DNA of 8,628 nucleotides from CAYVQZ01 sp964453435 (GCA_964453435.1 CAYVQZ010000102.1:1-8628), one strand, 5' to 3'; positions 1 through 6,293 are shown, counted from the first letter of the stretch. Notes: generated from the sequence alone by a model not told the origin. Made by a program: numbers and translations.

Positions 1-82
1 GATTTACGGGCACGAAGTGCCGTAGAATCGGGACTGTCCCCGGAGCGAACAACCCTCAGAATCAATCGTGAGACACACTCGG
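1..82. repeat. Composite intergenic repeat (modules C and D)
   Basis: Bases 1-48 recur at 2858-2905 with two mismatches by eye. This module C holds a small hairpin (GGCAC at 9-13, GTGCC at 17-21) and the 11-bp palindrome GGGACTGTCCC at 30-40. Bases 33-82 (module D) recur at 4692-4745 with a few substitutions and a 4-base length difference. The element is non-coding in any convincing frame and probably continues to the left of the window. It belongs to the dispersed palindromic family seen in the other operon-boundary spacers here. I see no transposase, target-site duplication or terminal repeats, so I call it only a dispersed repeat. Confidence 0.85.
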
Positions 83-113
83 AAGAGGGCTTCGCCCCTG
101 CCTCCCGCTCTTA

Positions 114-141
114 TTGACGGAGAGTTCCGAAATGGTATATT
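114..141 (+). promoter_or_regulatory. Candidate sigma70-type promoter with extended -10
   Basis: A TTGACG -35 box (114-119) and a TATATT -10 box (136-141) are separated by 16 bases. Each matches consensus at five of six positions. A TGG directly before the -10 box supplies the TGn extended -10 motif. The predicted start point is near 148, which gives the first operon a leader of about 220 bases that includes the 45-bp palindrome. I see no better promoter between 148 and 367. The assignment to the downstream gene is inferred from orientation and the absence of any intervening gene. Confidence 0.6.
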
Positions 142-189
142 CTTGCCTGCGGCTCGGAGACAGCGAATCTATCCCATGGTTGGTGATGC

Positions 190-234
190 GGGTTATTGGG
201 GGACACCATGCCGCATGGTGTCCCCCAATAACCC
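190..234. repeat. Perfect 45-bp palindrome (22-bp arms, 1-base centre)
   Basis: The left arm 190-211 (begins GGGTTATTGGGGG) is the exact reverse complement of 213-234, with a single C at 212 between them. As RNA the hairpin would need to open a few central pairs to form a loop. No T-run follows, so it is not a standard intrinsic terminator. A decayed copy lies at 3064-3102. It sits between the candidate promoter at 114-141 and the first gene, so it would be transcribed as part of the leader. Confidence 0.95.
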
Positions 235-367
235 AAGCCGAGAGCATCGCCCCATAAATCCATGTCCCCGGAATCAGGGCGCCGGCGTTTCGGCGGGAAA
301 CGTAATTGTCGGGCGGATTCAATAACCCGCATGGATATTTTCGTCAAGCAGGAGAAAGGATGCTGTC

Positions 368-1726
368 ATGAATGTGAATTTGAGAATCGACGGCGGCACG
401 ATTGCGACTTCCCGCGGAAAGTTGCGCGCGGGACTCGCGATCGAGAACGGCAAGATTGCCGCCATAGGAATGGAAAACAGGCTCCCGAAGGCCGACCGAA
501 CAATCGACGCCTCCGGCAAATACATTTTGCCCGGCTTGGTGGACCCGCACGTCCATTTTCGCTATCTCGACACGCCCATCGACGAATCGTTCGGGCTGAT
601 GACGCGCTCGGCTGCAGCGGGCGGCGTGACGACAGTGCTTCCGTTCATCGCATCGATGGAAAGCCTGGTTTCGAGCCTCGAGGTGTTCAGGCAAATCTAT
701 GAGCTCGGCGCCCACGTGGACGGCTCGTTCCACGCGATTATCTTCAAGACGGAACAAATCTCGGAAATCCCCGCTCTCATCGAGAAGGGGGTCACATCGT
801 TTAAGTTTCTCCTGCCCTACAAGGGCTCCGAGGCTCTCGAGGGGGTCGAGGATATCGATGAGGGCCTCATCTACCTCGGAATGCGTGAAATCTCCAGAGC
901 CGGCGGGCTGGCAATGGTTCATTGCGAGAATCCGGACATCTTTTTCCGGCTGCGCGACCAGGCGCTCGCGGGCGAAACCACCGACATTCACTGGCACGAT
1001 GCGAGGCCGAACGACTGCGAGGCGCACGGCATGGCCACCGCGGCGCATCTGGCCAAACTGACACATTGCCCCCTGTATATCGTTCACATATCGATCAGGG
1101 AGGGCGGCGAGATGGTCCGCCGGTTTCGCGCCGAGGGCGTGAAAGTCTGGGCGGAAACGTGTCCCCAGTATTTGACGCTCACCCGATTCGACACCGACAA
1201 GATATGGGGAAAGGTGAACCCGCCGCTCCGCGCGAAAGAGGACAATGAACAACTGTGGCGGGAACTCGGCAACGGCACAATCGATTGCATCGGGTCCGAC
1301 CATTGTCCGCTCTCGCCCGAGGAAAAAAGCGATTTCTGGAAGGCCAAACCCGGCATGCCGGGGGTCGAGACAACCCTCCCCCTGATGCTGGACAGGGGCG
1401 TCAATTCCGGACTGCTCACGATGGAGCGGCTCGTCGAGGTGTGCTGCGAGAACCCGGCGCGCATCTTCGGGCTCTACCCGCGCAAGGGAACGCTCGAGGT
1501 CGGCTCGGACGCCGACGTCACCGTCATCGACCTCGAAAAAGAGGACTCATTCGATCTCAAGAAGATGCACGACGTGTATTCATACAGCGCATACAACGGC
1601 TGGAAAGCGAAGGGCTGGCCAGTTATGACCATCGTGCGGGGCGAGGTGGTCATGGAGAACGGAAAGATTACCGGTCGGCCCGGCCACGGCAAATTCGTGG
1701 AGAGGTCGTTGCCGCCGACAAGATAG
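368..1726 (+). CDS. Dihydropyrimidinase/hydantoinase-like cyclic amidohydrolase
   Basis: The 452-residue protein belongs to the metal-dependent amidohydrolase superfamily (urease-like TIM barrel), which opens cyclic amide rings such as dihydrouracil, hydantoin, allantoin or dihydroorotate. The whole binuclear metal site is visible: H61 and H63 in DPHVHFR, the lysine expected to be carbamylated K146 (TSFKFLLPYKG), H185 (MVHCEN), H240 (YIVHIS) and D311 (IGSDHCPL). ETCPQYL (263-269) and KVNPPLR (282-288) are typical of the hydantoinase/allantoinase/dihydroorotase group, and the length fits. The C-terminal small beta domain (GTLEVGSDADVTVIDL) is intact. The start has an AAAGGA ribosome site (355-360) 7 bases upstream. 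The gene lies 51 bases before a nitrilase-family amidase, which favours dihydropyrimidinase or hydantoinase over dihydroorotase, because the ring-opened product would be an N-carbamoyl amino acid. Allantoinase remains possible. The protein is probably cytoplasmic; no signal peptide is seen. Confidence 0.85.
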   Translation: MNVNLRIDGGTIATSRGKLRAGLAIENGKIAAIGMENRLPKADRTIDASGKYILPGLVDPHVHFRYLDTPIDESFGLMTRSAAAGGVTTVLPFIASMESLVSSLEVFRQIYELGAHVDGSFHAIIFKTEQISEIPALIEKGVTSFKFLLPYKGSEALEGVEDIDEGLIYLGMREISRAGGLAMVHCENPDIFFRLRDQALAGETTDIHWHDARPNDCEAHGMATAAHLAKLTHCPLYIVHISIREGGEMVRRFRAEGVKVWAETCPQYLTLTRFDTDKIWGKVNPPLRAKEDNEQLWRELGNGTIDCIGSDHCPLSPEEKSDFWKAKPGMPGVETTLPLMLDRGVNSGLLTMERLVEVCCENPARIFGLYPRKGTLEVGSDADVTVIDLEKEDSFDLKKMHDVYSYSAYNGWKAKGWPVMTIVRGEVVMENGKITGRPGHGKFVERSLPPTR

Positions 1727-1777
1727 GGCCGCAGATGTTCGGACGCGTTCACGGTCCGACACCGCGAAAGGAGAAAA

Positions 1778-2632
1778 ATGAGCAAGCTGACAATTGCCGG
1801 AATACAGATGGGGCCGTATCCGGGCAGCTACGCCGCGAACCTGGAAAAAGCGGTCGAATCTCTCGGCCGCGCCGTAAAAGAGTTCGAGCCCGATATAATC
1901 TGCTTTTCGGAAATGATGACCGGGCCGTATTTCTGCCGCGTGTACGATGACAGCTATTTCAATCTCGCCGAACCGGTCCCGGGACCGCTGACGGAAGCCA
2001 TCGGAGCCGAGGCAAAAAAGCATCGCGTGAACGTGGTTGCGACCGTGTTCGAGGAAGCCGACGGCGACCGCTACAATACGGCGGTGATTCTGTCGCCAAA
2101 CGGCGAACTGATTGGAAAATATCGGAAGACGCACATTCCGAAGTCGGGCTCGCCCCTCATAAACAGTGACGAGAAGTACTATTTCAAGCCCGGCGACGAG
2201 CTTCCCGTATTCGAAGTCGCAGGCGCAAAGACAGGAATCCTCATATGCTTCGACCGTTCGTTCCCGGAGAATTTCAGGGTGCTGGCGCTGAAAGGCGCCG
2301 AGATCGTCTTCGTGCCGGTCTGCTCCTGGGGAGCCCGCGCCCCGGCGTTCCACTCCGAACTGCAGGTGCGCGCCCTTGAAAACCAGTTGTTCGTCGTCGG
2401 AGTGAACAAGGCCGGCTTCGAACAGGTTGACAAAGAGGACGGCGGCCGCGACCACTTCGGCGGCAGTTGCATCGTTGGCCCGCTGGGAGAAATGGAGGCC
2501 GCCATCGGACCGGAGCCATGGGGAATCGTTGCCGCCACTATCGACCTCGACAAAAGAAACTTGATGAAGACGACGCTTGTCGACTGGCTGCGCGAACGAA
2601 GACCCGAACTCTACGGAGAGCTTACAAGGTGA
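1778..2632 (+). CDS. Nitrilase-superfamily carbamoyl-amide hydrolase
   Basis: The 284-residue protein is a complete carbon-nitrogen hydrolase. The Glu-Lys-Cys triad is visible: E45 (CFSEMMTGPYF), K117 (YRKTHIPK) and C157 (GILICFDRSFPE). The usual second glutamate is probably E132, in the segment before YYFKPGD. The overall pattern resembles the branch holding beta-ureidopropionase, N-carbamoylputrescine amidase and N-carbamoyl-D-amino-acid amidohydrolase. These release ammonia and CO2 from an N-carbamoyl amine. Being the second gene behind a dihydropyrimidinase-like enzyme, it most plausibly hydrolyses that enzyme's ring-opened product, for example N-carbamoyl-beta-alanine. The exact substrate is inferred. 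AAAGGAG (1767-1773) sits 4 bases before the ATG, and the 51-base gap to the upstream stop suggests co-transcription. No intrinsic terminator follows; the sequence runs into repeats and the assembly gap. Confidence 0.85.
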   Translation: MSKLTIAGIQMGPYPGSYAANLEKAVESLGRAVKEFEPDIICFSEMMTGPYFCRVYDDSYFNLAEPVPGPLTEAIGAEAKKHRVNVVATVFEEADGDRYNTAVILSPNGELIGKYRKTHIPKSGSPLINSDEKYYFKPGDELPVFEVAGAKTGILICFDRSFPENFRVLALKGAEIVFVPVCSWGARAPAFHSELQVRALENQLFVVGVNKAGFEQVDKEDGGRDHFGGSCIVGPLGEMEAAIGPEPWGIVAATIDLDKRNLMKTTLVDWLRERRPELYGELTR

Positions 2633-2733
2633 ACGGATCGCCCCTTCTTGGGAAACGAGAATGCGATCGTGTTCTTCGATTCTCCAGCGCATGGTACCCA
2701 ATTCCGGAATCCCACTGCCCTTCAGCGTAGGGG

Positions 2734-2833
2734 NNNNNNNNNNNNNNNNNNNNNNNNNNNNNNNNNNNNNNNNNNNNNNNNNNNNNNNNNNNNNNNNNNN
2801 NNNNNNNNNNNNNNNNNNNNNNNNNNNNNNNNN
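2734..2833. other. Scaffold gap of 100 N
   Basis: Exactly 100 undetermined bases, the conventional filler for a gap of unknown size. The 15 bases before the gap (2719-2733) and the 15 after it (2834-2848) are identical, CCTTCAGCGTAGGGG. The flanking contigs may therefore overlap, with little or no sequence missing. Because the overlap lies in repeat sequence, a wrong join or a longer missing repeat array cannot be excluded. Confidence 0.97.
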
Positions 2834-2847
2834 CCTTCAGCGTAGGG

Positions 2848-2966
2848 GACTGTCCCGGATTTACGGGCACAAAGTGCCGTAGAATCGGGACTGTACCCGG
2901 AGCGATCCGCTTTCCTTCGTTGAGCCCAGCGAAATCCCGCGAACTCGCGGGACCATTCCCCGGTCC
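2848..2966. repeat. Composite repeat: module C plus hairpin module B (copy 1)
   Basis: Bases 2858-2905 repeat bases 1-48 almost exactly. They are followed by module B (2913-2952), which starts CCTTCGTTGAGC and carries the hairpin TCCCGCGA (2935-2942) and TCGCGGGA (2945-2952). A second small stem, GGACC (2950-2954) with GGTCC (2962-2966), overlaps its end. Module B recurs at 4602-4642 and 8587-8628, and in altered form at 2983-3018. Confidence 0.85.
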
Positions 2967-2982
2967 GAAGGAGGAATCCGGC

Positions 2983-3059
2983 CATTCCTTCGCTGAGCGA
3001 ATCACGCGCGTCGCGTGAGAGACCGGAGATAGAATCGGGACCTTCCCCGAAGCGGACAA
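2983..3059. repeat. Diverged repeat module B (copy 2) with covarying hairpin
   Basis: The stretch opens ATTCCTTCGCTGAGCG, like module B, but lacks about six bases before the hairpin. Its stem is TCACGCG (3002-3008) and CGCGTGA (3012-3018). Compared with the other copies, the third pair is A-T instead of C-G, changed on both sides. It continues into AGAATCGGGACCTTCCCC and GAAGCGGAC, relatives of the GGGACTGTCCCC / GAAGCGAAC segment found elsewhere. Confidence 0.75.
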
Positions 3060-3063
3060 ACTT

Positions 3064-3102
3064 GGTTATTGGGGGCGCTATGCCGCATGGTGTTCCCAAA
3101 CC
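3064..3102. repeat. Decayed copy of the 45-bp palindrome
   Basis: GGTTATTGGGGG at 3064-3075 and TGCCGCATGGTGT at 3081-3093 match the palindrome at 190-234. The flanking parts of both arms carry substitutions and small deletions, so the arms no longer pair fully. It again lies in an operon-boundary spacer, next to other repeat modules. Confidence 0.75.
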
Positions 3103-3151
3103 ATCATCCCCTTTTCTGTGGGGGGAAAGAGGGGGATTTGTATCCGTCGAA

Positions 3152-3211
3152 CGATTGCTCATGTTGCCGAAAAGCCGGCGCAGCGGGCTGTACCCAATTA
3201 CGGAATCCCCC
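3152..3211. repeat. Repeat module E ending in the CAATTACGGAATCCCCC box
   Basis: This 60-base stretch aligns without gaps to 8522-8581. The shared anchors are CGATTG, TTGCCGAA, GGGCTGTAC and CAATTACGGAATCCCCC, with a variable centre. A third relative lies at 4554-4595. It marks the right end of the repeat cluster upstream of the superoxide dismutase gene. Confidence 0.8.
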
Positions 3212-3429
3212 ATCCCGCAGGAATATCTTCAAGCGAACACTTCCCCATCAACTGTTTGCGTTCTCGCAATGCCCGTGACATGTTTGTAATGAAAATTTTG
3301 TGAGCGCTCTGTCTCTCCGCCGTCTCGACAAAAAAGTAATCAGCCGTCGAAACGGCCGGACCGCGGCCGCATTGGCGCAATTTCGTATCCCGCACTTGAG
3401 GCATGGCGAAAAGCGGTTCGATACCGAAC

Positions 3430-3435
3430 AGGAGG
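3430..3435 (+). promoter_or_regulatory. Ribosome binding site fixing the SOD start
   Basis: AGGAGG lies 5 bases before the ATG at 3441. The open frame extends upstream to 3300, but only this ATG has a ribosome site. Translation from it begins MAYEAKDFSKLL and gives a family-sized protein. Confidence 0.85.
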
Positions 3436-3440
3436 TTACA

Positions 3441-4013
3441 ATGGCATACGAAGCGAAAGACTTCAGCAAATTACTCGGGATGGAAGGCTTCAGCGACACG
3501 CTTCTGAACAACCACTTCACACTCTACCAGGGCTACGTGACCAATACGAACAAGAACCTCGAGCTGGCCGAGAAGTTCCTTAAGGAGGACAACGCCTATG
3601 CGTGCGGCGAGGTGAAACGCAGACTCGGGTGGGAGTTCAACGGGATGCGACTCCACGAGCTTTACTTCGGCAACCTCGGCGGCAAGGGCGACCTGAAAAA
3701 GGACGGTCAGCTGGCAAAGAAAATGGCCGAGGATTTCGGCAGTTACGAGGCCTGGGAAAAAGAGTTCAAAGCGGTCGCCGGAATGCGGGGTATCGGCTGG
3801 GCAATACTGTATCTAGACACCGTAGGCGGCAAACTGATTAATTTCTGGATCAATGAGCACGACGTCGGCCATCCCGCCGGATGCAGCCCCCTGTTGATAC
3901 TGGACGTTTTCGAGCATGCCTTCATGACCGACTACGGCTTGAAAAAGGCCGACTACGTTGCGGCGTTTTTCAAGAACATCAACTGGGACGCCGTCGAGAA
4001 GAGAATGAAATAA
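3441..4013 (+). CDS. Fe/Mn-family superoxide dismutase, divergent
   Basis: The 190-residue protein would convert superoxide to oxygen and hydrogen peroxide with one Fe or Mn per subunit. Four metal ligands can be assigned: H25 (NNHFTLYQGYV), H72 (RLHELYFGN), D155 and H159 (LDVFEHAF). The layout matches the family's helical N-domain and alpha/beta C-domain, and the C-terminus NWDAVEKR is typical. It diverges from textbook enzymes. The N-terminal HxxxHHxxY segment is reduced to H-F-T-L-Y-Q-G-Y, one residue shorter and lacking the second histidine. DVWEHAY appears as DVFEHAF. H140 in NEHD sits where the second-sphere Gln or His usually lies. The protein is slightly shorter than average, with no signal peptide, so it is probably cytoplasmic. 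Metal preference cannot be read with confidence. It appears to be monocistronic, with a terminator just downstream. Confidence 0.88.
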   Translation: MAYEAKDFSKLLGMEGFSDTLLNNHFTLYQGYVTNTNKNLELAEKFLKEDNAYACGEVKRRLGWEFNGMRLHELYFGNLGGKGDLKKDGQLAKKMAEDFGSYEAWEKEFKAVAGMRGIGWAILYLDTVGGKLINFWINEHDVGHPAGCSPLLILDVFEHAFMTDYGLKKADYVAAFFKNINWDAVEKRMK

Positions 4014-4046
4014 GCAAGAACGGTTTCACTTCGATAGTTCGGAATC

Positions 4047-4093
4047 GGAGGCGCACATCCTGTCAAAGGGAGGTGCGTCTCCTTTCGTTTTTT
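4047..4093 (+). terminator. Rho-independent terminator after the SOD gene
   Basis: GGAGGCGCAC (4047-4056) pairs with GTGCGTCTCC (4073-4082) in a 10-bp stem with one G-U pair. It is followed by TTTCG and then six T (4088-4093). It begins 33 bases after the SOD stop and precedes a separate candidate promoter, so transcription is punctuated here. Confidence 0.85.
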
Positions 4094-4107
4094 GGTTCGG
4101 GAACATT

Positions 4108-4136
4108 TTCTTAACCCCATCATCTTTGTGCATAAT
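4108..4136 (+). promoter_or_regulatory. Candidate promoter for the 98-residue gene
   Basis: A weak -35 (TTCTTA, 4108-4113) and a good -10 (CATAAT, 4131-4136, five of six) are 17 bases apart. The predicted start near 4143 leaves a leader of only about 9 bases, overlapping the AAAGGGG ribosome site (4142-4148). The weak -35 limits confidence. Its position straight after a terminator supports it. Confidence 0.45.
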
Positions 4137-4151
4137 AAATGAAAGGGGTGA

Positions 4152-4448
4152 ATGATGATGAAATACGACAAGAATAGCCTTTTCGACGAAATCGAGCGAA
4201 GAAAAAACAGCCTGTCTTCATTGTCGGATGGAGACCTGGAAAAAGAAGTTTCACACACGCGCAAGCTTCTCGAATCCAGTCTTCCCGCGTGCTTGCGAAG
4301 GAGAACCGAAACCATCGTCTCGAGCAAATCAGCTTCCGACGTCGAGAAAGAAATGGAGCGCTTCAGTTACGAGGCCTACTGGCTTAAACTGCTGCTCGAC
4401 TACGCGAAGCAAGCGAAGAAAGAGGTCGAGAAAAGGAAGGCCGCCTGA
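4152..4448 (+). CDS. Small charged helical protein, function unknown
   Basis: I do not recognise this 98-residue protein. It is rich in Lys, Glu, Arg, Ser and Leu. It looks almost wholly alpha-helical, with likely amphipathic or coiled-coil stretches around residues 8-45 (DEIERRKNSL to HTRKLLESS) and 60-97 (ASDVEKEMERFSYEAYWLKL onward, ending KKEVEKRKAA). There is a single cysteine (C47), no membrane segment, no signal peptide and no known motif. AAAGGGG (4142-4148) serves as a ribosome site. Three ATG codons follow each other (4152, 4155, 4158), so the exact start is uncertain by two residues. It is flanked by the SOD terminator and by repeats, so it is probably transcribed alone. Codon use and the ribosome site argue that it is real. 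A structural or DNA-associated role would be a guess. Confidence 0.7.
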   Translation: MMMKYDKNSLFDEIERRKNSLSSLSDGDLEKEVSHTRKLLESSLPACLRRRTETIVSSKSASDVEKEMERFSYEAYWLKLLLDYAKQAKKEVEKRKAA

Positions 4449-4553
4449 AAGGAACGATATCGAGCCGCAAAGACCAACAACGTGAGAGGCGCGGCTCTGC
4501 GCTGGCGCAAATTCTCGAGCGCATCGTATCGTCCCACTCGAATCTGTCTCACA

Positions 4554-4642
4554 ATTGCCGAGCGAAGGGGACTGTCCCCAATTACGGAATCCCCCGTCTT
4601 TTGCGTTGAGCGCAGCGAAATCCCGCGGACTCGCGGGATAGA
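4554..4642. repeat. Composite repeat: module E/A plus hairpin module B (copy 3)
   Basis: It begins TTGCCGAGCGAAGG and contains the 13-bp palindrome GGGGACTGTCCCC (4567-4579) and the CAATTACGGAATCCCCC box. Module B follows, with the hairpin TCCCGCG (4621-4627) and CGCGGGA (4632-4638). Bases 4578-4642 align without gaps to 8564-8628, and most differences fall in one 8-base stretch before the module B core. Confidence 0.87.
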
Positions 4643-4672
4643 TTGGCGGACTGCCCCCGAAGCACGATGTTC

Positions 4673-4745
4673 CGAATCGTGAGACACACTCACTGTCCCC
4701 GAAGCGAACAACCCTCAGAATCAATCATGGGACAGTCTCACTCGG
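4673..4745. repeat. Repeat module D (copy 2) with partial internal duplication
   Basis: Bases 4692-4745 repeat 33-82: both contain ACTGTCCCCG, AGCGAACAACCCTCAGAATC and a CACTCGG end. The preceding bases 4673-4692 (CGAATCGTGAGACACACTCA) resemble the interior of the module, so part of it is present twice in tandem. Confidence 0.8.
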
Positions 4746-4790
4746 GAAATTCGGAACCGCGCGTATGCGCATGAGGCAAATTGAACGGGT

Positions 4791-6293
4791 TCAGACTCTC
4801 GCGTTTCGGCTCTCGATGTTCGAGAAGTCGGGGACGGCCTTATGATACTCGGTGTTCTGCTCGAAGGCATAGGCGGTCCGGAACAGCGTCTGCTCGTCAA
4901 ACGGTTTGCCGATAATCTGCAGGCCGATGGGCAGCCCGTCCGAAGAAAACCCGCAGGGAAGCACAATGGCGGGTAATCCCGTCAAATTTATCGGCAGCGT
5001 GAAGACATCGGAGAGATACATCTGCAGAGGGTCGTCGACTTTCTCCCCGATTTTGAAAGGCGGTGTCGGTGTGGGCGGTGTCAGAACGACATCGCACTTC
5101 TTGAAGGCCTCTTCAAAATCGTTCTTGATCAATGTCCTCACCTTCTGCGCCTGCAGATAATAGGCGTCGTAATATCCGGAACTCAGCGCAAACGTCCCCA
5201 GCATGATTCTTCTCTTGACCTCAGGCCCAAACCCCTCGCTCTTGGTTCGATTGTACATGTCGATGAGGTTCTCGCTGTGGGCGGTGCGGTATCCGTACTT
5301 CACGCCGTCATACCGGGCAAGATTCGAACTCGCCTCGGCCGGCGCGACTATATAATAAGCGGAGAGGCCGTACTCGCTGTACGGCAACGAGATTTCGAAG
5401 CTCGTGGCGCCGAGTTCCTCGAGCAGCGATATCGCATGCTTCACGGTGGCGGCGACCTCGGGGTCCATCCCCTCGATGAAATACTCGCGCGGAACTCCGA
5501 TTCTGAGTCCGCGCACATCGTTTACGAGGCTCTCGGTAAAATCGGGACACGGCAGTTCGGCCGACGTCGAATCGCGCGGGTCGTGCCCCGCAATTACATT
5601 CATGAGCAGCGCGGCGTCGCGAACGTCTCGCGTGAGAGGCCCGATCTGGTCGAGCGACGACGCGAACGCCACCAGACCATAGCGCGACACGCGCCCGTAC
5701 GTCGGTTTGAGTCCGACGATTCCGCAGAAGGCGGCCGGCTGTCTGATCGACCCGCCCGTATCGGAGCCGAGTGCCAATATCGCCTCGCCGGCGGCGACCG
5801 CCGCGGCCGAGCCGCCGCTCGAACCGCCGGGAGTGCGCGACAAATCCCACGGGTTGTGGGTAGGCCCAAACGCCGAGTGCTCCGTCGAGGAACCCATGGC
5901 GAATTCGTCGAGATTTGTCTTTCCCGCAAAAACCGGACCAACCTTCTTCAGCCGCTCGACCACCGTGGCGTCATACGGAGAGACAAAGCCTTTCAGTATC
6001 CGCGAAGCGCACGTGGTCTCTGTGCCGAGCATGCAGAGGTTGTCCTTCAGCGCGAGCGGGATTCCCGTGAGAGGATTGACCTGTTTTCCCGCTTTCAACT
6101 CCTTGTCCGCTTCCTCCGCCTTCTTGAGCGCCTCATCGCGCAGAACCAGCAAGTACGCCCTGACCTGCGGGTCTCTCCGCTCAATGTTTTGGAACACCCG
6201 CTCCGTGACCTCGACCGAAGTGGTCTCCCCCGCAACCATCATTGTGTGCAGTTCGTGCGCCGGAAGCAGTGTCACATCGCGAGTATCCCGCAT
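4791..6293 (-). CDS. gatA: Asp/Glu-tRNA amidotransferase subunit A
   Basis: The 500-residue amidase-signature subunit of GatCAB releases ammonia from glutamine. That ammonia is used to convert misacylated Glu-tRNA(Gln) and/or Asp-tRNA(Asn) to the correct aminoacyl-tRNA. The Ser-cisSer-Lys triad is clear: K83 (ALKDN), S158 in GGSSGGS (156-162) and S182 in GSDTGGSIRQPA (176-187). The spacing is the same as in known GatA proteins. The KTNLDEFAMGSSTEHSAFG segment (125-143) and ASSLDQIGPLTRDV are GatA hallmarks, and the length is normal. The start follows the gatC stop by 9 bases. The AGGA ribosome site overlaps that stop (TAGGA), which suggests tight coupling with gatC. No gatB, the tRNA-binding partner, follows; the next sequence is repeats, so gatB must be elsewhere. 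Which tRNA is served cannot be decided here. Confidence 0.97.
   Translation of the reverse strand: MRDTRDVTLLPAHELHTMMVAGETTSVEVTERVFQNIERRDPQVRAYLLVLRDEALKKAEEADKELKAGKQVNPLTGIPLALKDNLCMLGTETTCASRILKGFVSPYDATVVERLKKVGPVFAGKTNLDEFAMGSSTEHSAFGPTHNPWDLSRTPGGSSGGSAAAVAAGEAILALGSDTGGSIRQPAAFCGIVGLKPTYGRVSRYGLVAFASSLDQIGPLTRDVRDAALLMNVIAGHDPRDSTSAELPCPDFTESLVNDVRGLRIGVPREYFIEGMDPEVAATVKHAISLLEELGATSFEISLPYSEYGLSAYYIVAPAEASSNLARYDGVKYGYRTAHSENLIDMYNRTKSEGFGPEVKRRIMLGTFALSSGYYDAYYLQAQKVRTLIKNDFEEAFKKCDVVLTPPTPTPPFKIGEKVDDPLQMYLSDVFTLPINLTGLPAIVLPCGFSSDGLPIGLQIIGKPFDEQTLFRTAYAFEQNTEYHKAVPDFSNIESRNARV

Larger units (their letters stand above)
2633..3440. other. Gene-free spacer with repeats and assembly gap
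   Basis: I find no convincing gene here. Open frames across this stretch translate repeat sequence or run through the N gap. It holds a diverged copy of the CAATTACGGAATCCC box (2695-2713), the 100-N gap, two hairpin repeats, a decayed palindrome and a further repeat (3152-3211). Bases 3212-3429 look unique and form the upstream region of the superoxide dismutase gene. They include a GC-rich hairpin (3353-3358 with 3364-3369) but no promoter I can defend. Confidence 0.8.
4449..4790. other. Convergent repeat-rich spacer without a gene
   Basis: This spacer lies between the 3' ends of the 98-residue gene (+) and gatA (-). I see no gene. Bases 4554-4745 are repeat modules; 4449-4553 and 4746-4790 look unique. 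No canonical T-tailed terminator is visible on either strand, so repeat hairpins may be the only strong structures at these transcript ends. Confidence 0.75.

Noticed and set aside
190..234. Intrinsic terminator at the 45-bp palindrome
   Set aside because: No run of T follows either arm, and the structure lies upstream of the first gene.
68..347. Open frames on both strands across 62-347
   Set aside because: They translate the repeat modules and the 45-bp palindrome, have no ribosome sites, and the palindrome alone explains why both strands stay open.
1739..1759. Hairpin TCGGAC / GTCCGA between the two amidohydrolase genes
   Set aside because: Only a 6-bp stem with a 9-base loop and no T-run; too weak to call a terminator or regulator.
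3256..3290. Possible SOD promoter (TGTAAT at 3285-3290)
   Set aside because: The -10 box is good, but no -35 box at a proper distance matches more than three of six positions.
3062..3303. Overlapping small open frames in three phases
   Set aside because: They cover the decayed palindrome and module E; no ribosome site, no protein-like composition.
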